This document shows, piece by piece, positions 48,210 to 60,801 of a DNA stretch of 64,000 bases. Within the stretch, counting starts at the first letter, position 1. Each line of letters begins with the position of its first letter. Source of the stretch: Inia geoffrensis (taxonomy: Eukaryota > Chordata > Mammalia > Artiodactyla > Iniidae); assembly GCA_036417435.1 (NCBI GenBank), contig CM070910.1, positions 71,036,784-71,100,783 on the forward strand, in the 5' to 3' direction. The translations under genes were made by a program, and so were the position numbers. The notes below the pieces were generated by a model that saw nothing but the letters and a program-made list of their open reading frames with translations, was not told the origin of the DNA and ran no database searches.

Positions 48210-50450
48210 TTCCAGGTAAAATTGGTAAGCTTGAAAATCTATATCATGATAGTTGCAAGAGCTGTTGAAGAAGATGGTGAAGATTTCACTGACATACTTT
48301 AGAAGTGAACATTTCTAGCCTTTCTGACATTCTGGTGTGGTTTAAGGTGCTCTTGGACCTGATCTTGGCCAGGGAGGTGGGGGAGCTTTATAAGATCCTT
48401 TGTGATTCCTTTCAGTTCACTAAATTGATGACTCGTATTTCTGTCTTGATACACCTGTCCCTCTCCTATGGATCTCTCCATTCACTCATTACTTTTCATG
48501 GAGGAAAAGTGCCAGAACTTGAAGGAAGTAGATTGCTCCTCAATATAACTCATTTTCCCCCCCAGATCCAGCAAACTCAGACATTTGTTAGCTGTTTATA
48601 GGCTTTCATAACAGAATCTATCTTATAGATTAAATTGTATCCCAGAAGTTCATGTATAAATTAGATGTCCGGAACTTTTCCAATTTCTCCATATAATTCT
48701 ATAAATGGCATTTCAGTTTTTAGACAAGCCCAATCAAATATATTTAATACTAACCATTAGTAAACTCAAAATGCTTATTGTACTACTGTGTATTCTAGGT
48801 TGTGGAAATCAGGGGCATGTAGTAAAGGAGGAGGGGAAGGAGATAGAAAGCTCTTTATCCTTTACAGGGTACAAAATTGAGTTCAATGAGATTTCCTAAT
48901 GGATATGCTTTTGGAGGGAGTCACTTTCCTATCACATTTTTTACACCCTGGCTTATTCCCCAGCTCTCCTATCTTTGAAGCTCTTGGGCTGCAGAAATGA
49001 TACACTTTTCCTTCCCTGGAAATCACAAGTTTACCACTGAATATCCTGAGGGCAGCTGGTGCCAACTACAAGCCAACAGGAAAACAGTCGGATTGAATTT
49101 CTTCATACTAATATATCAATGATTGGTAGTTACTTAACTCTTCTAGTGGTATAATATTTTTAAAGAAAGGTCAAACAAATGTTTAAGTAGCAGAATTCCA
49201 GAGAATTTAAGAAGGTGAAATGATACATTTAAGCAGAATTGGGGCATAAGTAAGTGTACTTTGGATGGGAGAAACACTCTGTAAGGAATCCTAGTCTGTC
49301 CTTCAAGTCTTGCTTCTAAAACTGGCACCCATATGTCGGCCTGGGCAGGGGATGTGGTATATTTTCCTGGAGTGTCAATTTTCTTCATGGTAATTAATTT
49401 AAAGTATATAAATATTGAAGCAAATACAGAAGTATTGGTGACAGAATGCAGACTCGTTTGAATAAAATGCTAGACTTCAATTACATTTCCTGTTTACAGT
49501 GGGCTACTTCCAGCTATGCCAGCAGACTCTCTTCAGGGGACCAGTTTGCGGCTCTGCTATCCCGGATTCTCAGAGGAAACATTGGAGAAACACTATACAG
49601 ATCTTTTTCTGAGTTTCCCAGTTTTTTTTGTTGTATGATCCCACAGATTCCTTAAAGGTTCCAAGTTCTCCCAAAAGGCAGAGTAGGGTGGAGGGACCAG
49701 GAAGTGAATGACTCCCCTAGTGTTTGAAAATTGGGGACTAGTTGTACTTTAAAACTTTCAAAGTTTCAGCCAATTATAGTTGAACATTTCTGAAACAAAA
49801 GTAACAAGGTCTTCTAGACCCTCCAACATTTCCCCCAATTCAATCAAGTCATTTCAGGGCTGTTCTTGAAGAGAACGTCATTAAAATAAGTAAAAGATGG
49901 TGGAGCAAATCAAGTTATTGTGTTATTGTTGACACTGTGTTGGAAAGTTTTTTTTTTTTTTTGAGATTAAAAATGCAAAAGAGAAAGATTTTTGTAGTTC
50001 CCCTCATTTCTTTAATCTAAAATATTAGATAAAATGCACGATTTTCCAGAACTGTAAGAAAATTCTAAGGACAAAACTTCTGGACAGAAGAGTGGATTGT
50101 TAGGCTAACGTATTTGACCTTTGACTAAAGTGTATGGAATCCAGGGCTGATTTGCAGATGCCTTGAATGTACTATGACCTTAAACCTAGATAGGAAGAGA
50201 AGTGAGATTTTCTTCCTTCCTTCTAAAAACAAGAATGATTAAATCTCCTAGGCTTAGTGTAGAACCCAAACCACACAGTGTAATCAGGAACAGGAAATTC
50301 TTCCATGTGGACACCTCTACAGTTCTTCTATTTTCAGTATTAAAAACAGGCCTGTCCTCAATGAGCCTATAGTGAACTTTTATTAGGGCATAATTTCCAG
50401 TTTGGCTAAAGCCTATCCCTGTGGTACTGAGAAACTCAGAGAAGTGAGTG
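48210..50450. other. Unique non-coding DNA
   Basis: No gene or clear repeat is recognised. A poly-T run lies at about 49950-49964. Short open frames have no supporting features. Confidence 0.5.
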
Positions 50451-50841
50451 CACAGGTCATAGTTTTTTGGTTTTTTCCTTTAACATCTTTATTGGAGTAT
50501 AATTGCTTTACAATCGTGTGTTAGTTTCTGCTGTATAACAAAGTGAACCAGCTATACATATACATACGTCACCATATCTCCTCCCTCTTGCATCTCCCTC
50601 CCACCTTCCCTATCTCACCCCTGTAGGTGGTCACAGAGCACCCAGCTGATCTCCCTCTGTTCTGCGGCTGCTTCCCACTAGCTATCTATTTTACATTTGG
50701 TAGTGTATATATGTCCATGCCACTCGCTCACATCGTCCCAGCTTACGCTTTCCCCTCCCCATGTCCTCAAGTCCATTCTCTACGTCTGCATCTTTATTCC
50801 TGTCCTGCCCTTAGGATCTTCAGAACCATTTTTTTTTTTTT

Positions 50842-53800
50842 TTAGATTCCATATATATATGTTAGCATACAGTATTTATTTTTCTCCTTCTGACTTCACT
50901 CTGTATGACAGACTCTAGGTCCATCCACCTCACTACAAATAAATCAATTTTATTTCTTTTTATAGCTGAGTAATATTCCATTGTATCTATGTGCCACATC
51001 TTCTTTATCCATTCATTAGTCGGATGGACGCTTAGGTTGCTACTATGTCCTGGCTATTGTAAATAGTGCTGCAGTGAACATTGTGGTACATGACTCTTTT
51101 TGAATTATGGTTTCCTCAGGGTATATGCCCTACAGTGGGATTGCTGGGTCGTATGGTACTTCTATTTTTAGTTTTTTAAGGAACCTATATACTGTTCTCC
51201 AAAGTGACTGTATCAATTTACATTCCCACCAACAATGCAAGAGAGTTGCCTTTTCTCCACACCCTCTCCAACATTTATTATTTTTATATTTTTTTGATGG
51301 TGGCCATTCTGACCAGTGTGAGATGATATCTCATTGTAGTTTTGTAGTTTCTCTAATGATTAATGATGTTGAGCATTCTTTCATGTGTTTGTTGGCAATC
51401 TGTATAACTTCTTTGGAGAAATGTCTATTTAGGTCTTCTGCCCATTTTTGGATTGGGTTGTTTGTTTTTTTGATATTGAGCTGCATGAGCTGCTTGTAAA
51501 ATTTGGAGATTAATCCTTTGTCAGTTGTTTCATTTGCAAGTATTTTCTCCCATTCTGAGGGTTGTCTTTTCATCTTGTTTATGGTTTCCTTTGCTGTGCA
51601 AAAGCTTTTAAGTTTCAGTAGATCCCATTTGTTTATTTTTGTTTTTGCTTCCATTTCTCTAGGAGGTGGGTCAAAAAGGGTCTTGCTGTGATTTATGTCC
51701 TAGAGTGTTCTGCCTATGTTTTCCTCTAAGAGTTTAATAGTGTCTGTCCTTACATTTAGGTCTTTAATCCATTTTGAGTTTATGTTTGTGTATGGTGTTA
51801 GGGAGTGTTCTAATTTCATTCTTTTACATGTAGCTGTCCAGTTTTCCCAGCACCACTTATTGAAGAGGCTGTCATTTCTCCACTGTATACTCTTGCCTCC
51901 TTTATCAAAGATAAGGTGACCATATGTGTGTGGATTTATCTGTGGGCTTTCTATCCTGTTCCATTGATCTATATTTCTGTTTTTGTGCCAGTACCATACT
52001 GTCTTGGTTACTGTAGCTTTGTAGTATAGACTGAAGTCAGGGAGCCTGAATCCTCCAGCTCCATTTTTCTTTCTCAAGATTGCTTTGACTATTTGGGGTC
52101 TTTTGTGTTTCCATACAAATTGTGAAATTTTTTGTTCTAGTTCTGTGAAAAATTCCAGTGGTAGTTTGATAGAGATTGCGTTCAATCTGTAGATTGCTTT
52201 GGGTAGTAGAGTCATTTTCGCAATGTTGATTCTTCCAATCCAAGAACGTGGTGTATCTCTCCAAGTATTTGTATCATCTTTAATTTCTTTCATCAGTGTC
52301 TTATAATTTTCTGGAGACAGGTCTTTAGTCTCCTTAGGTAGGTTTATTCCTAGATATTTTATTCTTTTTGTTTCATTGGTAAATGGGAGTGTTTTCTTAA
52401 TTTCACTTTCAGATTTTTCATCATTAGTGTATAGGAATGCAAGATATTTCTGTGCATTAATTTTGTATCCTCCTACTTTCCCAACATGATACTATAAATA
52501 GACAATCCTAAAGATGCTACCAGAACTCTACTAGAGCTAATCAATGAATTTGGTAAAGTAGCAGGATACAAAATTAATGCACATACTGTCTTGATTACTC
52601 TAGCTTTGTAGCATAGTCTGAAGTCCACGAGCATGATTCCTCCAGCTCCTTTTTTCTTTCTCAAGATTGCTTTGCCTTTCGGGGTCTTTTGTGTTTCCAT
52701 ACAAATTGTGAAATTTTTTGTTCTAGTTCTGTGAAAAATGCCAGTGGTAGTTTGATAGGGATTGCATTGAATCTGTAGATTGCTTGGGATAGTAGAGTCA
52801 TTTTCACAATGTCGATTCTTCCAATCAAAGAACATGGTATATCTCTCCATCTGTTTGTATCATCTTTAATTTCTTTCATCAGTGTCTAATAGTTTTCTGC
52901 ATAGAGGTCTTTTGTCTCCTTAGGTAGGTTTATTCCTAGGTATTTTATTCTTTTTTTGCAATGGTAAATGGGAGTGTTTCTTTAATTTCTCTTTCAGACT
53001 TTTCATCATTAGTGTATAGGAATGCGAGAGATTTCTGTGCATTAATTTTGTATCCTGCTACTTTACCAAATTCGTTGATTAGCTCTAGTAGTTTTCTGGT
53101 AGAGACTTTAGGATTCTCTATGTATAGTATCATGTCATCTGCAAATAGTGACAGTTTTACTTCTTCTTTTCCAATTTATATTCCTTTTATTTCTTTTCTT
53201 CTGTGATTGCTGTGGCTAAAACTTCCAAAACTATGTTGAATAATAGTGGTGAGAGTGGGCAGCCTTGTCTTCTTCCTGATCCTAGTGGAAATGGTTTCAG
53301 TTTTTCACCTTTGAGAATGATGTTGGCTGTGGGTTTGTCGTATATGTCCTTTATTATGTTGAGGTAAGTTCCCTCTATGCCTACTTTCTGGAGGGTTTTT
53401 ATCATAAATGGGTGTTGAATTTTGTTGAAAGCTTTTTCTGCATCTATTGAGATAATCAGATGGTTTTTATCCTTCAATTTGTTAATATGGTGTATCACAT
53501 TGAATGATTTGCATATATTGAAGAATCCTTGAATTCCTGTGATAAACCTTCCTGATCATGGTGTATGATCATTTTAATGTGCTGTTGGATTCTGTTTGCT
53601 AGTATTTTGTTGAGGATTTTTGCATCTATGTTCATCAGTGATATTCGCCTGAAGTTTTCTTTTTTTGTGGCATCTTTCTCTGTTTTTGGTATCAGGGTGA
53701 TGGTGGCCTCGTAGAATGAGTTTTGTAGTGTTCCTCTCTCTTGCTATATTTTGGAAGAGTTTGAGAAGGATAGGTGTTAGCTCTTCTCTAAATGTTTGAT

Positions 53801-55233
53801 AGAATTCACCTGTGAATCCATCTGGTCCTGGGCTTTTGTTTGTTGGAAGATTTTTAATCACAGTTTCAATTTCAGTGCTTGTGATTGGTCTGTTTATGTT
53901 TTCTATTTCTTCCTGATTCAGTCTCGGAAGGTTGTGCTTTTCTAAGAATTCGTCCTTTTCTTCCAGGTTGTCCATGTTATTGGCATATAGTTTCTTGTAG
54001 TAAACTCTCATGATCCTTTGTATTTTTGCAGTGTCCGTTGTTACTCCTCCCTTTTCATTTCTAATTCTGTTGATCTGAGTCTTCTCCCTTTTTTCTTGAT
54101 GAGTCTGGCTAATGGTTTAAGAATTTTGTTTATCTTCTCAGAGAACCAGATTTTAGTTTTATTGATGTTTCCTATTGTTTCCTTCATTTCATTTTCATTT
54201 ATTTCTGACCTGATCTTTATTTATTTCTTTCCTTCTGCTTACTTCGGGGTTTTTTTGTTCTTCTTTCTCTAATTGCTTTAGGTGTAAGGTTAGGTTGTTT
54301 ATTTGAGATGTTTCTTGTTTCTTGATGTAGTATTGCTATAAACTTCCCTCTTCGAACTGCTTTTGCTGCTTCCCATAGGTTTTGGGTCATCATGTTTTCA
54401 CTGTCATTTGTTACTGGGTATTTTTTGATTTCCTCTTTGATTTCTTCAGTGATTTCTTGGTTATTAAGTAGTGTATTGTTTAGCCTCCATGTGTTGGTAT
54501 TTTTTACAGGTGTTTTCCTGTAATTGATATCTAGTCTCATAGCATTGTGATCGGAAAAGATACTTGATACGATATCAATTTTCGTAAATTTACCAAGGCT
54601 TGATTTGTGACCCAAGATATGAAGTATCCTGGAGAACATTCTATCAACACTTGAGAAGAAAGTGTATTCTGGTTTTTTTTGGATGGAATGTCCTATGAAT
54701 ATCAATTAAGTTCATCTTGTTTAATGTACCATTTAAAGCTTGTGTTTCCTTATTTATCTTTATTTTGGATGACCTGTGCTTTGGTGAAAGTGGGGTGTTA
54801 ATGTCCCCTACTATGATTGTATAACTATTGATTTCCCCTTTTATGGCTGTTAGCCTTTGCCTTATGTATTGAATTGCTCCTATGTTGGGTGCATAAATAA
54901 TTACAATTGTTATATCTCTTTCTTGGATTGATCCCTTGATCATTATGTAGTGTCCTTCTTTGTCTCTTGTAATAGTATTTATTTTATAGTCTGTTTGGTC
55001 TGATATGAACACTGCTACTCCAGCTTTCTTTTGATTTCCATTCTCATGGAATATCTTTTTCCATCCCCTCCCTTTCAGTGTGTATTTGTCCTTAGGTCTG
55101 AAGTGGGTCTCTTGTAGACATATATACAGGTCTTGTTTCTGTATCCATTCAGCCAGTCTATATGTCTTTTGGTGGGAGCATTTCATCCATTTACATTTAA
55201 GGTAGTTATCAATATGTATGTTCCTATTAGCAT
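50842..55233 (-). pseudogene. L1 ORF2, broken and internally duplicated
   Basis: The start codon is expected at 55233-55231 and the stop (TAA, plus-strand 'tta') at 50842-50844. Fragments of the endonuclease (QETHF segment in the 54644-55186 frame) and reverse transcriptase appear in alternating frames. The region from 51995 to 53069 contains one segment twice with an inverted 99-base piece between, so the frame cannot be read through. Multiple stops and frameshifts also occur outside this region. The span is about 590 bases longer than normal because of the duplication. Confidence 0.88.
51995..53069. repeat. Direct duplication with inverted spacer inside L1 ORF2
   Basis: Segment A (51995-52483) and segment B (52582-53069) are copies of the same antisense ORF2 section, about 490 bases each. 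Between them, 52484-52582 is an inverted 99-base copy of 53036-53134. The end of A and the end of the inverted piece are complementary ('gtgcattaattttgtatcc' near 52453 against 'ggatacaaaattaatgcac' near 52564) and could form a hairpin. A and B share sequence variants relative to other L1 copies in the window. Confidence 0.88.
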
Positions 55234-55291
55234 TTTCTTAATTGTTTTGTGTATGTTATTGTAGGTCTTTTCATTTTCTTGTGTTTCCTGC

Positions 55292-56189
55292 CTAGAGAAG
55301 TTCCTTTAACGTTTGTTGTAAAGCTGGTTTGGTGGTGCTGAATTCTCTTAGCCTTTCCTTTTCTGTAAAGGTTTTAATTTCTCCCTCGAATCTGAATGAG
55401 ATCCTTGCTGGGTAGAGTAATCTTGATTGTAGGTTCTTTCCTTTCATCACTTTCAGTATGTCCTGCCACTCCCTTCTGGCTTGCAGAGTTTCTGTTGAAA
55501 AATCAGCTGTTAACCTTACGGGGATTCCCTTGTATGTTATTTGTTGTTTTCCCCTTGCTGCTTTTAATATTTTTTCCTCTGTATTTAATTTTTGATAGTT
55601 TGATTAATGTGTGTCTTGGCCTGTTTCTCCTTGGATTTACCCTTTATGGGACTCTCTGCGCTTCCTGGACGTGATTGACTATTTCCTTAGGGAACTATTA
55701 GGGATGTTTTCAACTATAATCTCTTGAAATATTTTCTCAGTCCCTTTTTTTTCTCTTCATCTTCTGGGACCCCTATAATTCGGATTTTGGCCCTTTTAAT
55801 TTTGTCCCAGAGGTCTCTGAGGTTGTCCTTAATTCTTTTCATTCTTTTTTCTTTATTCTGCTCTGTGGTAGTTATTTCCACTACTTTATTTCCAGGTCAC
55901 TTCTCCGTTTTTCTGCCTCAGTTATTCTGCTAATGATTCCTTCTAGAGAAGTTTAAATTTCATTAATTTTGTTGTTCATCATTGTTGTTTGTTTGCTCTT
56001 TAGTTTTTCTAGATCCTTGTTGAACATTTCTTGTATTTTCTCCATTCTGTTTCCAAGATTTTGGATCATCTTTACTATCATTACTCTGAATTCTTTTTCA
56101 GGTAGACTGCCTATTTCTTCTTCATTTGTTTTGCCTGGAGGGTTTTTACCTTGCTTCTTAATCTGCAGTTTATTTCTCTGTCTTCTCAT
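55292..56189 (-). pseudogene. L1 ORF1, broken
   Basis: The frame begins MRRQRNKLQIKKQGKN at 56189 and runs as a lysine- and glutamate-rich coiled coil (EMFNKDLEKLKSKQ). It is interrupted near 55953, and the RNA-binding part continues only as fragments. The expected carboxy end is TAG at 55294-55292, where the related plus-strand element has TAA. ORF2 begins about 58 bases downstream, the normal L1 spacing. Confidence 0.85.
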
Positions 56190-56825
56190 TTTGCTTAACT
56201 TACTGTGTTTGGGGTCTCCGTTTCATAGTCTGCAGGTTTGTAGTTCCCGTTGTTTTTGGTATCTGCCCCCAGTAGCTAAGGTTGGTTCAGTGGGTTGTGT
56301 AGGCTTCCTGATGCAGGAGACTGGTGTCTGTGTTCTGGTGTATGAGGCCGGATCTTGTCTTTCTGTTGGGCAGGACCGCGTCCAGTGGTGTGTTTTGGGG
56401 TGTCTGTGAACTTTAGGCAGCCTCTCTACTAGTGGGTGTGGTTGTGTTCCTGTCTTGGTAGTTGTTTGGCATAGGGTGTCCACCACTGTAGCTTGCTGGT
56501 CGTTTAGTGGAGCTGGGTCTTAGCTTTGAGATGGAGATCTCTGGGAGAGCTTTCGCCATTTGATTTTACATGGAACCGGGTGGTCTCTGGAGGACCAATG
56601 TTCAGAACTCGGGTCTCCCACCTCAGAGGCTCAGGTCTGACACATGGCGGAAACACCAATACCCTGTCCGCCGCACGGCCAGGTACATGGGGAGTTTCTT
56701 GCCTTTTGGGAAGTCTGAAGTCTTCTGCCAGCATTCAGTAGGTGTTCTGTAGGAGTTGTTCCACATGTAGATGAAGTTTTGATGTATTTGTTGGGCGGAA
56801 GGTGATCTCCACATCTTACTCCTCC

Positions 56826-56844
56826 ACTATATTGAAGGTGCCCT
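56826..56844 (-). promoter_or_regulatory. L1 5' end with degraded YY1-type site
   Basis: The extreme 5' end of the L1 on the minus strand reads 'ggcaccttcaatatagtgg'. In active mammalian L1s this spot commonly holds CAAGATGGCGG, a YY1 site that positions transcription start. Here the core has been altered, consistent with a silent promoter. The comparison is from memory. Confidence 0.45.
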
Positions 56845-57084
56845 ACAGGTCATGGTTAATAAGGCATAAGAAAGGTGAGAATTAATTACCTGTTTTTGTA
56901 CATTAGCAAACTCAGTCATTTCCCGTTACTTCCTTCATTCAGCCATTTGTCTGTCCTTGCTTCCTCTATATCAGGATGTTTGGCAAGGTCATGAAATTCA
57001 CAGCTCCTGGAGGGAAATCCTGATTTAAAAATTGAGGAAAAACCCTGAGGTTTTGTGCATTAATCCACTGATCTCAGAGTCCCC

Positions 57085-57178
57085 CAAAGGCAAAATACAT
57101 ATACTTATGTATATATGTGTAACTGAATCACTTTTCAGTATGCCTGAAAATAACACAACATTGTAAATCAACTATAAG
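57085..57178 (+). mobile_element. L1 3'-end fragment
   Basis: Sense L1 tail text ('atgtgtaactgaatcac', 'acaacattgtaaatcaact') is present without a clear A-tail. An 11-base match 'tttgtgcatta' lies on both sides (57052-57062 and 57186-57196), so a short insertion of about 120 bases is possible. Confidence 0.65.
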
Positions 57179-57199
57179 GAAACTCTTTGTGCATTACCC

Positions 57200-60085
57200 A
57201 ATTTCTAATTGTAGTAGTTTGATAAACATTTATCCCCAAACTAAAGCTTTGTCATGTCTTGTGAAGATTTGAGTGCTTATTTTAGACAGTTAAAATTTGA
57301 GGGTCTTCTTTCCTATTCTGGAAAATTAGTATATGGATGAGTGGGAAGAGAAGAAGGGAGAAAAAGAGGTGTAAAGAACGAGAGAATAGTTTTGACTGAT
57401 GTATTATAAAGCTCTTGCATAACAGCAGTCATAAAAGAGTTGAAAAGATTATTTGTCCAACTGTTAATGTAACTCTCAATTTTCCAAATTTCATTTTCTC
57501 TTTATGTTCTTTGAGAGGGAGCTTGGGCTAGTGAATTCGCCAGGCAATTTTTGCCATCTTGTCTTGCACATCCTCGTTTGGACAGAAAATTAAACATGAA
57601 AGCAGTTCAATTAAGTAAGGAAGGCAGCCTTTTAGAGATAGTATGAGTGGCAGTAGTCACAGCTGGTCCATTCTCAGTTTGCACAGTCTAAGTCCTAACA
57701 CACAGTAGCATCAGCGATGCTTTCTGACCGTCATTCAGTTACTTTTGGCTTGTATACTACAAGACGGGCAGTAGAAGCCACTGGCTAACCCAAAAGCAGT
57801 GATGTTCTTATAAAATCACCATCCTTGGGCTGTCATCTCAAAAGATCTCAAATGAATATTGTGGGTTTCTTGTTATCATACTGGGATATAAATGTCCCTA
57901 GAAAAGGTTCATATTGAACACTTGAAAAATGAAATGGAGAATTCTCCAAAGTAACCCAAGATACTCTATGCCCTTGGAATCTGGCCATTTTTCTTTCCTG
58001 AGGTTTGCTACCCAAAGTAGAGACCAGAGCAAGTTACCAAAAGAGATTCCAGATAAAACACTGCAGATTTCACCTTTTGCCATCTTCTGATGCAGAGAGG
58101 ATGCTTGTTACTGAGTGGCTTCAATGACAAGGTGCCAGTCAACATGGCAAGCACACTCGCCCCTCTGTCAAGGGAAAGGAGAGGAACCAACTGAAAAGAA
58201 ACTCTGCTTTAGGACCGGGAGGATGCTATAATCTCTCAACAACAGCATAAGATGCATGATACTTTCCTAGTTAGTGTACCACTCTGTCTCATAGAGAAAA
58301 GAAGAATAGTTAAGCCAAGATCATATTTCTTAAAAATAGCTGTGGAGTTTGAGTCTCTCCAGCCCCATGAAAGACTCCCTGGGACTTGTATCTTTGGCTG
58401 TTTATGTGTGTCTGTTTGTAGCACTATGTGTTACAACAAAAGGATGTTGAAAATGTCTCAGAAGAGAATCTGAATGTTGGTGACAAATTCCTAATGGGTC
58501 TCGTTCTATTTCTTGTAAATTTGTGTTATATTAATGTAATTTTGTATTTTCCACCCAGGGCTAGACAAGTTAAAATCCAAAAATATATCCTAAAAAACCA
58601 GTTCTCTGGGGTTGCAAATAAGTTTTCATTGTATCATATAGACAGCCAGTCTTGAAGCCATAGAACAAATTTAGTACATTTTTCCAGGTCCCAACCTCAC
58701 CTCTTTGTATGTTCAGTTAAGGGCCCCACGTATTAACTGTGGCTCAGAACATTATTTTCGCCCAGTGAGAGCATAGCGGCTTCCATCTGCCTTAGTGCAT
58801 TTGTGGTTCTTGGACACTGCCCGACCCATCTCCACACAGATAACGTTGACCCCTGCCAGAAGCGTACTGCCAATACTTTTTCTCTTTCAGTGCAGCTCCA
58901 TTGCATTATGATGTTTGCAAAATGCATTTAGAATTGACCCTCAGACATGAACTGACAGTAAAATAGGATTTACATGGTGTGTGTGTTCAAGTTGGGTCTC
59001 TTTCCCCACTTCCATATCCTGCCTTAGGTGTGAGTCACGGTCTCTGATTCCCTACAAAGCACCCTTTTCCTGAGATTTGAATGGGACTCTCAGGTTCATT
59101 TTTGATGTTAAATTTATGTTCTGCTTATTTTCTTGCTTCCACGCAAAGCCTGGAGATATATGACTGCTCAAGAAATGCCTTTTTAGGACAGAGGCCGGCT
59201 CTAAGCTATGGGTGTGTGCCAAAGGGGTATAGCCTTTCCCACAGTTACTTTGCCTGCTTGATGGTCAAAACTAGATTCTTTTTTAAACTTTGAGGGAGCT
59301 GTATGGTGGTGGGAAGAAGACATATCGAGTTCTACTCCTTTGTGAACACAAAACTTCAGAAACTGTGCCAAGTTGCTGACTCGTGAACCTATGGGGGAGA
59401 TGAGAAGAACAGAGATGAGAGGGATGGGAGAGGATGGAGTGAATGGTCCAGCCCCGAATGTCTCACAACCCCTCTGCTGGATGTTCCCATCTGCTTTTCT
59501 GCCTCTCTTCTCCACCCTTCTCCAGCCTGCTTTCTGCCCTGAGGCCCACCTGTGTGGGTTGAACTGGTGGACTCTGGAAACTTCTGGCTTCTTTTGGGTT
59601 CAGCCAGTGGGGCTTGGAGGGAAGGAAGGTGGTGAGGTCAAGGTGTTATTCCCTGGTCCTGGCTCGGTTAGGCTGTCTTAGACTGGCAGCTCCCCTGACA
59701 TAAGGTAATTTCTCCTCTCTAGAAAGCGTATGCTCCGCGACTCTCCTTCCGGGTTCTGGGACCCTCTTCTGCCGTTTGTCCCTTTGGGTCTAGGAGTGGG
59801 GGCCGCTCTGCTACTGTCAGCCCCATGTTCCCGCATTATCCCTCGTGGTTCCCGTACATCTGCTGATGACTTTGTGATCAGTTCTTTGTAAATGATCTCT
59901 CTTTAATTTATCTTCATTTGAACACATTATCTGACTTGTTAGGACCCTGGCTAATATACCCCCTCTTTGAACTCACTAGTTAAATGAGTTCTTTGGTTAA
60001 TAAGCTCCTCATTTACCAAGGAAGTACATCCTGGTACAGGGCCAAGCCTGTATTCATACTAGATTATGAGCGACAAATCAGATTT
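57200..60085. other. Unique non-coding DNA
   Basis: No gene is recognised. A GC-richer stretch at about 59560-59960 ending 'gttaggaccctggctaatat' vaguely resembles an ancient LTR-like repeat, but I cannot name it. Open frames are short. Confidence 0.4.
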
Positions 60086-60100
60086 TAAGGAATCTGAGAG

Positions 60101-60218
60101 GGACTTTCCTGGTGGTCCAGTGGTTAAGACTCCACACTTCCACTACAGGGGGCATGGGTTTGATCCCTGGTCGAGGAACTAAGATCCCACATGCCGTGCG
60201 GTGGTAAAAAAAAAAAAA
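60101..60218 (+). mobile_element. CHR-1-like short SINE, sense
   Basis: The element runs from 'ggactttcctggtggtccag' to an A-tail of about 15. The short duplication 'aaggaatct' lies at 60087-60095 and 60219-60227. It is the first of three SINEs packed into about 720 bases. Confidence 0.9.
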
Positions 60219-60236
60219 AAGGAATCTAGGATTTTT

Positions 60237-60526
60237 TTTTTTTAATAAATTTTATTTATTTTTCCTGCGTTGGGTCTTCATTGCTGTGCACGGAGCTCTC
60301 TCCAGTTTTGGAGATCGGCTGTTACTCTTCGTTGCGGTGCACTGGCTTCTCATTGCGGTGGCTTCTCCTGTTGCAGAGCACAGGCTCTAGGTGCGCGGGC
60401 TTCAGTAGTTGCAGCACGCGGGCTGAGTTGCTCCGCGGCATGTGGGATCTTCCTGGACCAGGGCTCAAACCCACATCCCCTGCATTAGCAGGCAGGTTCT
60501 CAACCACTGTGCCACCAGGGAAGCCT
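60237..60526 (-). mobile_element. Long-form CHR-family SINE, antisense
   Basis: The element has the 'cctgcgttgggtcttcattg' long-form section and a TTTATT-type tail at the left. Exact duplications 'ggaatctaggattttt' at 60221-60236 and 60527-60542 show that it inserted into the right-hand target duplication of the SINE at 60101-60218. Confidence 0.94.
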
Positions 60527-60584
60527 GGAATCTAGGATTTTTAACTTGGAGATCTGAAGGGAGGGAAAGAAAGGGGGCCTTTTC

Positions 60585-60801
60585 TTTTTTTTTTTTTTTT
60601 TTTTTTTTTGTGGTACGCAGGCCTCTCACTGTTGTAGCCTCTCCCGTTGCGGAGCACAGGCTCTGGACACGCAGGCCCAGCAGCCATGGCTCACAGGCCC
60701 AGCCACTCCGCGGCATGTGGGATCTTCCCGGACCAGGGCACGAACCCGTGTCCCCTGCATCAGCAGGCGGACTCTCAACCACGGCGCCACCAGGGAAGCC
60801 C
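60585..60801 (-). mobile_element. CHR-type tRNA-derived SINE
   Basis: This antisense insertion has a poly-T run of over 20 at 60586-60609. Short similar flanks 'gggccttttc' (60575-60584) and 'gggccatttt' (60805-60814) are the likely target duplication. It is the third SINE of the cluster. Confidence 0.92.

Larger units (their letters stand above)
50465..56844 (-). mobile_element. Full-length cetacean L1, antisense, rearranged and inactive
   Basis: A 6.38-kb minus-strand L1 runs from the 3' UTR at the left (antisense 'ctttaacatctttattgg') to the 5' UTR start at the right ('ccactatattgaaggtgcc'). Duplications 'acaggtcatagtt' (50452-50464) and 'acaggtcatggtt' (56845-56857) frame the whole element, so it is a single insertion. 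It is older than the plus-strand L1. ORF1 and ORF2 carry many breaks, and ORF2 contains an internal duplication and inversion at 51995-53069. The L1 origin of the terminal sequence is secure; the subfamily is not assigned. Confidence 0.94.

Noticed and set aside
48305..48601. 98-codon plus-strand open frame
   Set aside because: Leucine-rich random-looking peptide with a competing minus-strand frame over the same bases and no splice signals.
52484..52582. Inverted L1 piece interpreted as a separate twin-primed L1 inserted in another L1
   Set aside because: No second target duplication is present, and no displaced 3' part of a host L1 appears left of 50465. One framed insertion explains the data better.
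59720..59860. CpG-richer patch that could be a promoter island
   Set aside because: It is too short and its CpG density is modest. No exon or transcription start feature is visible nearby.
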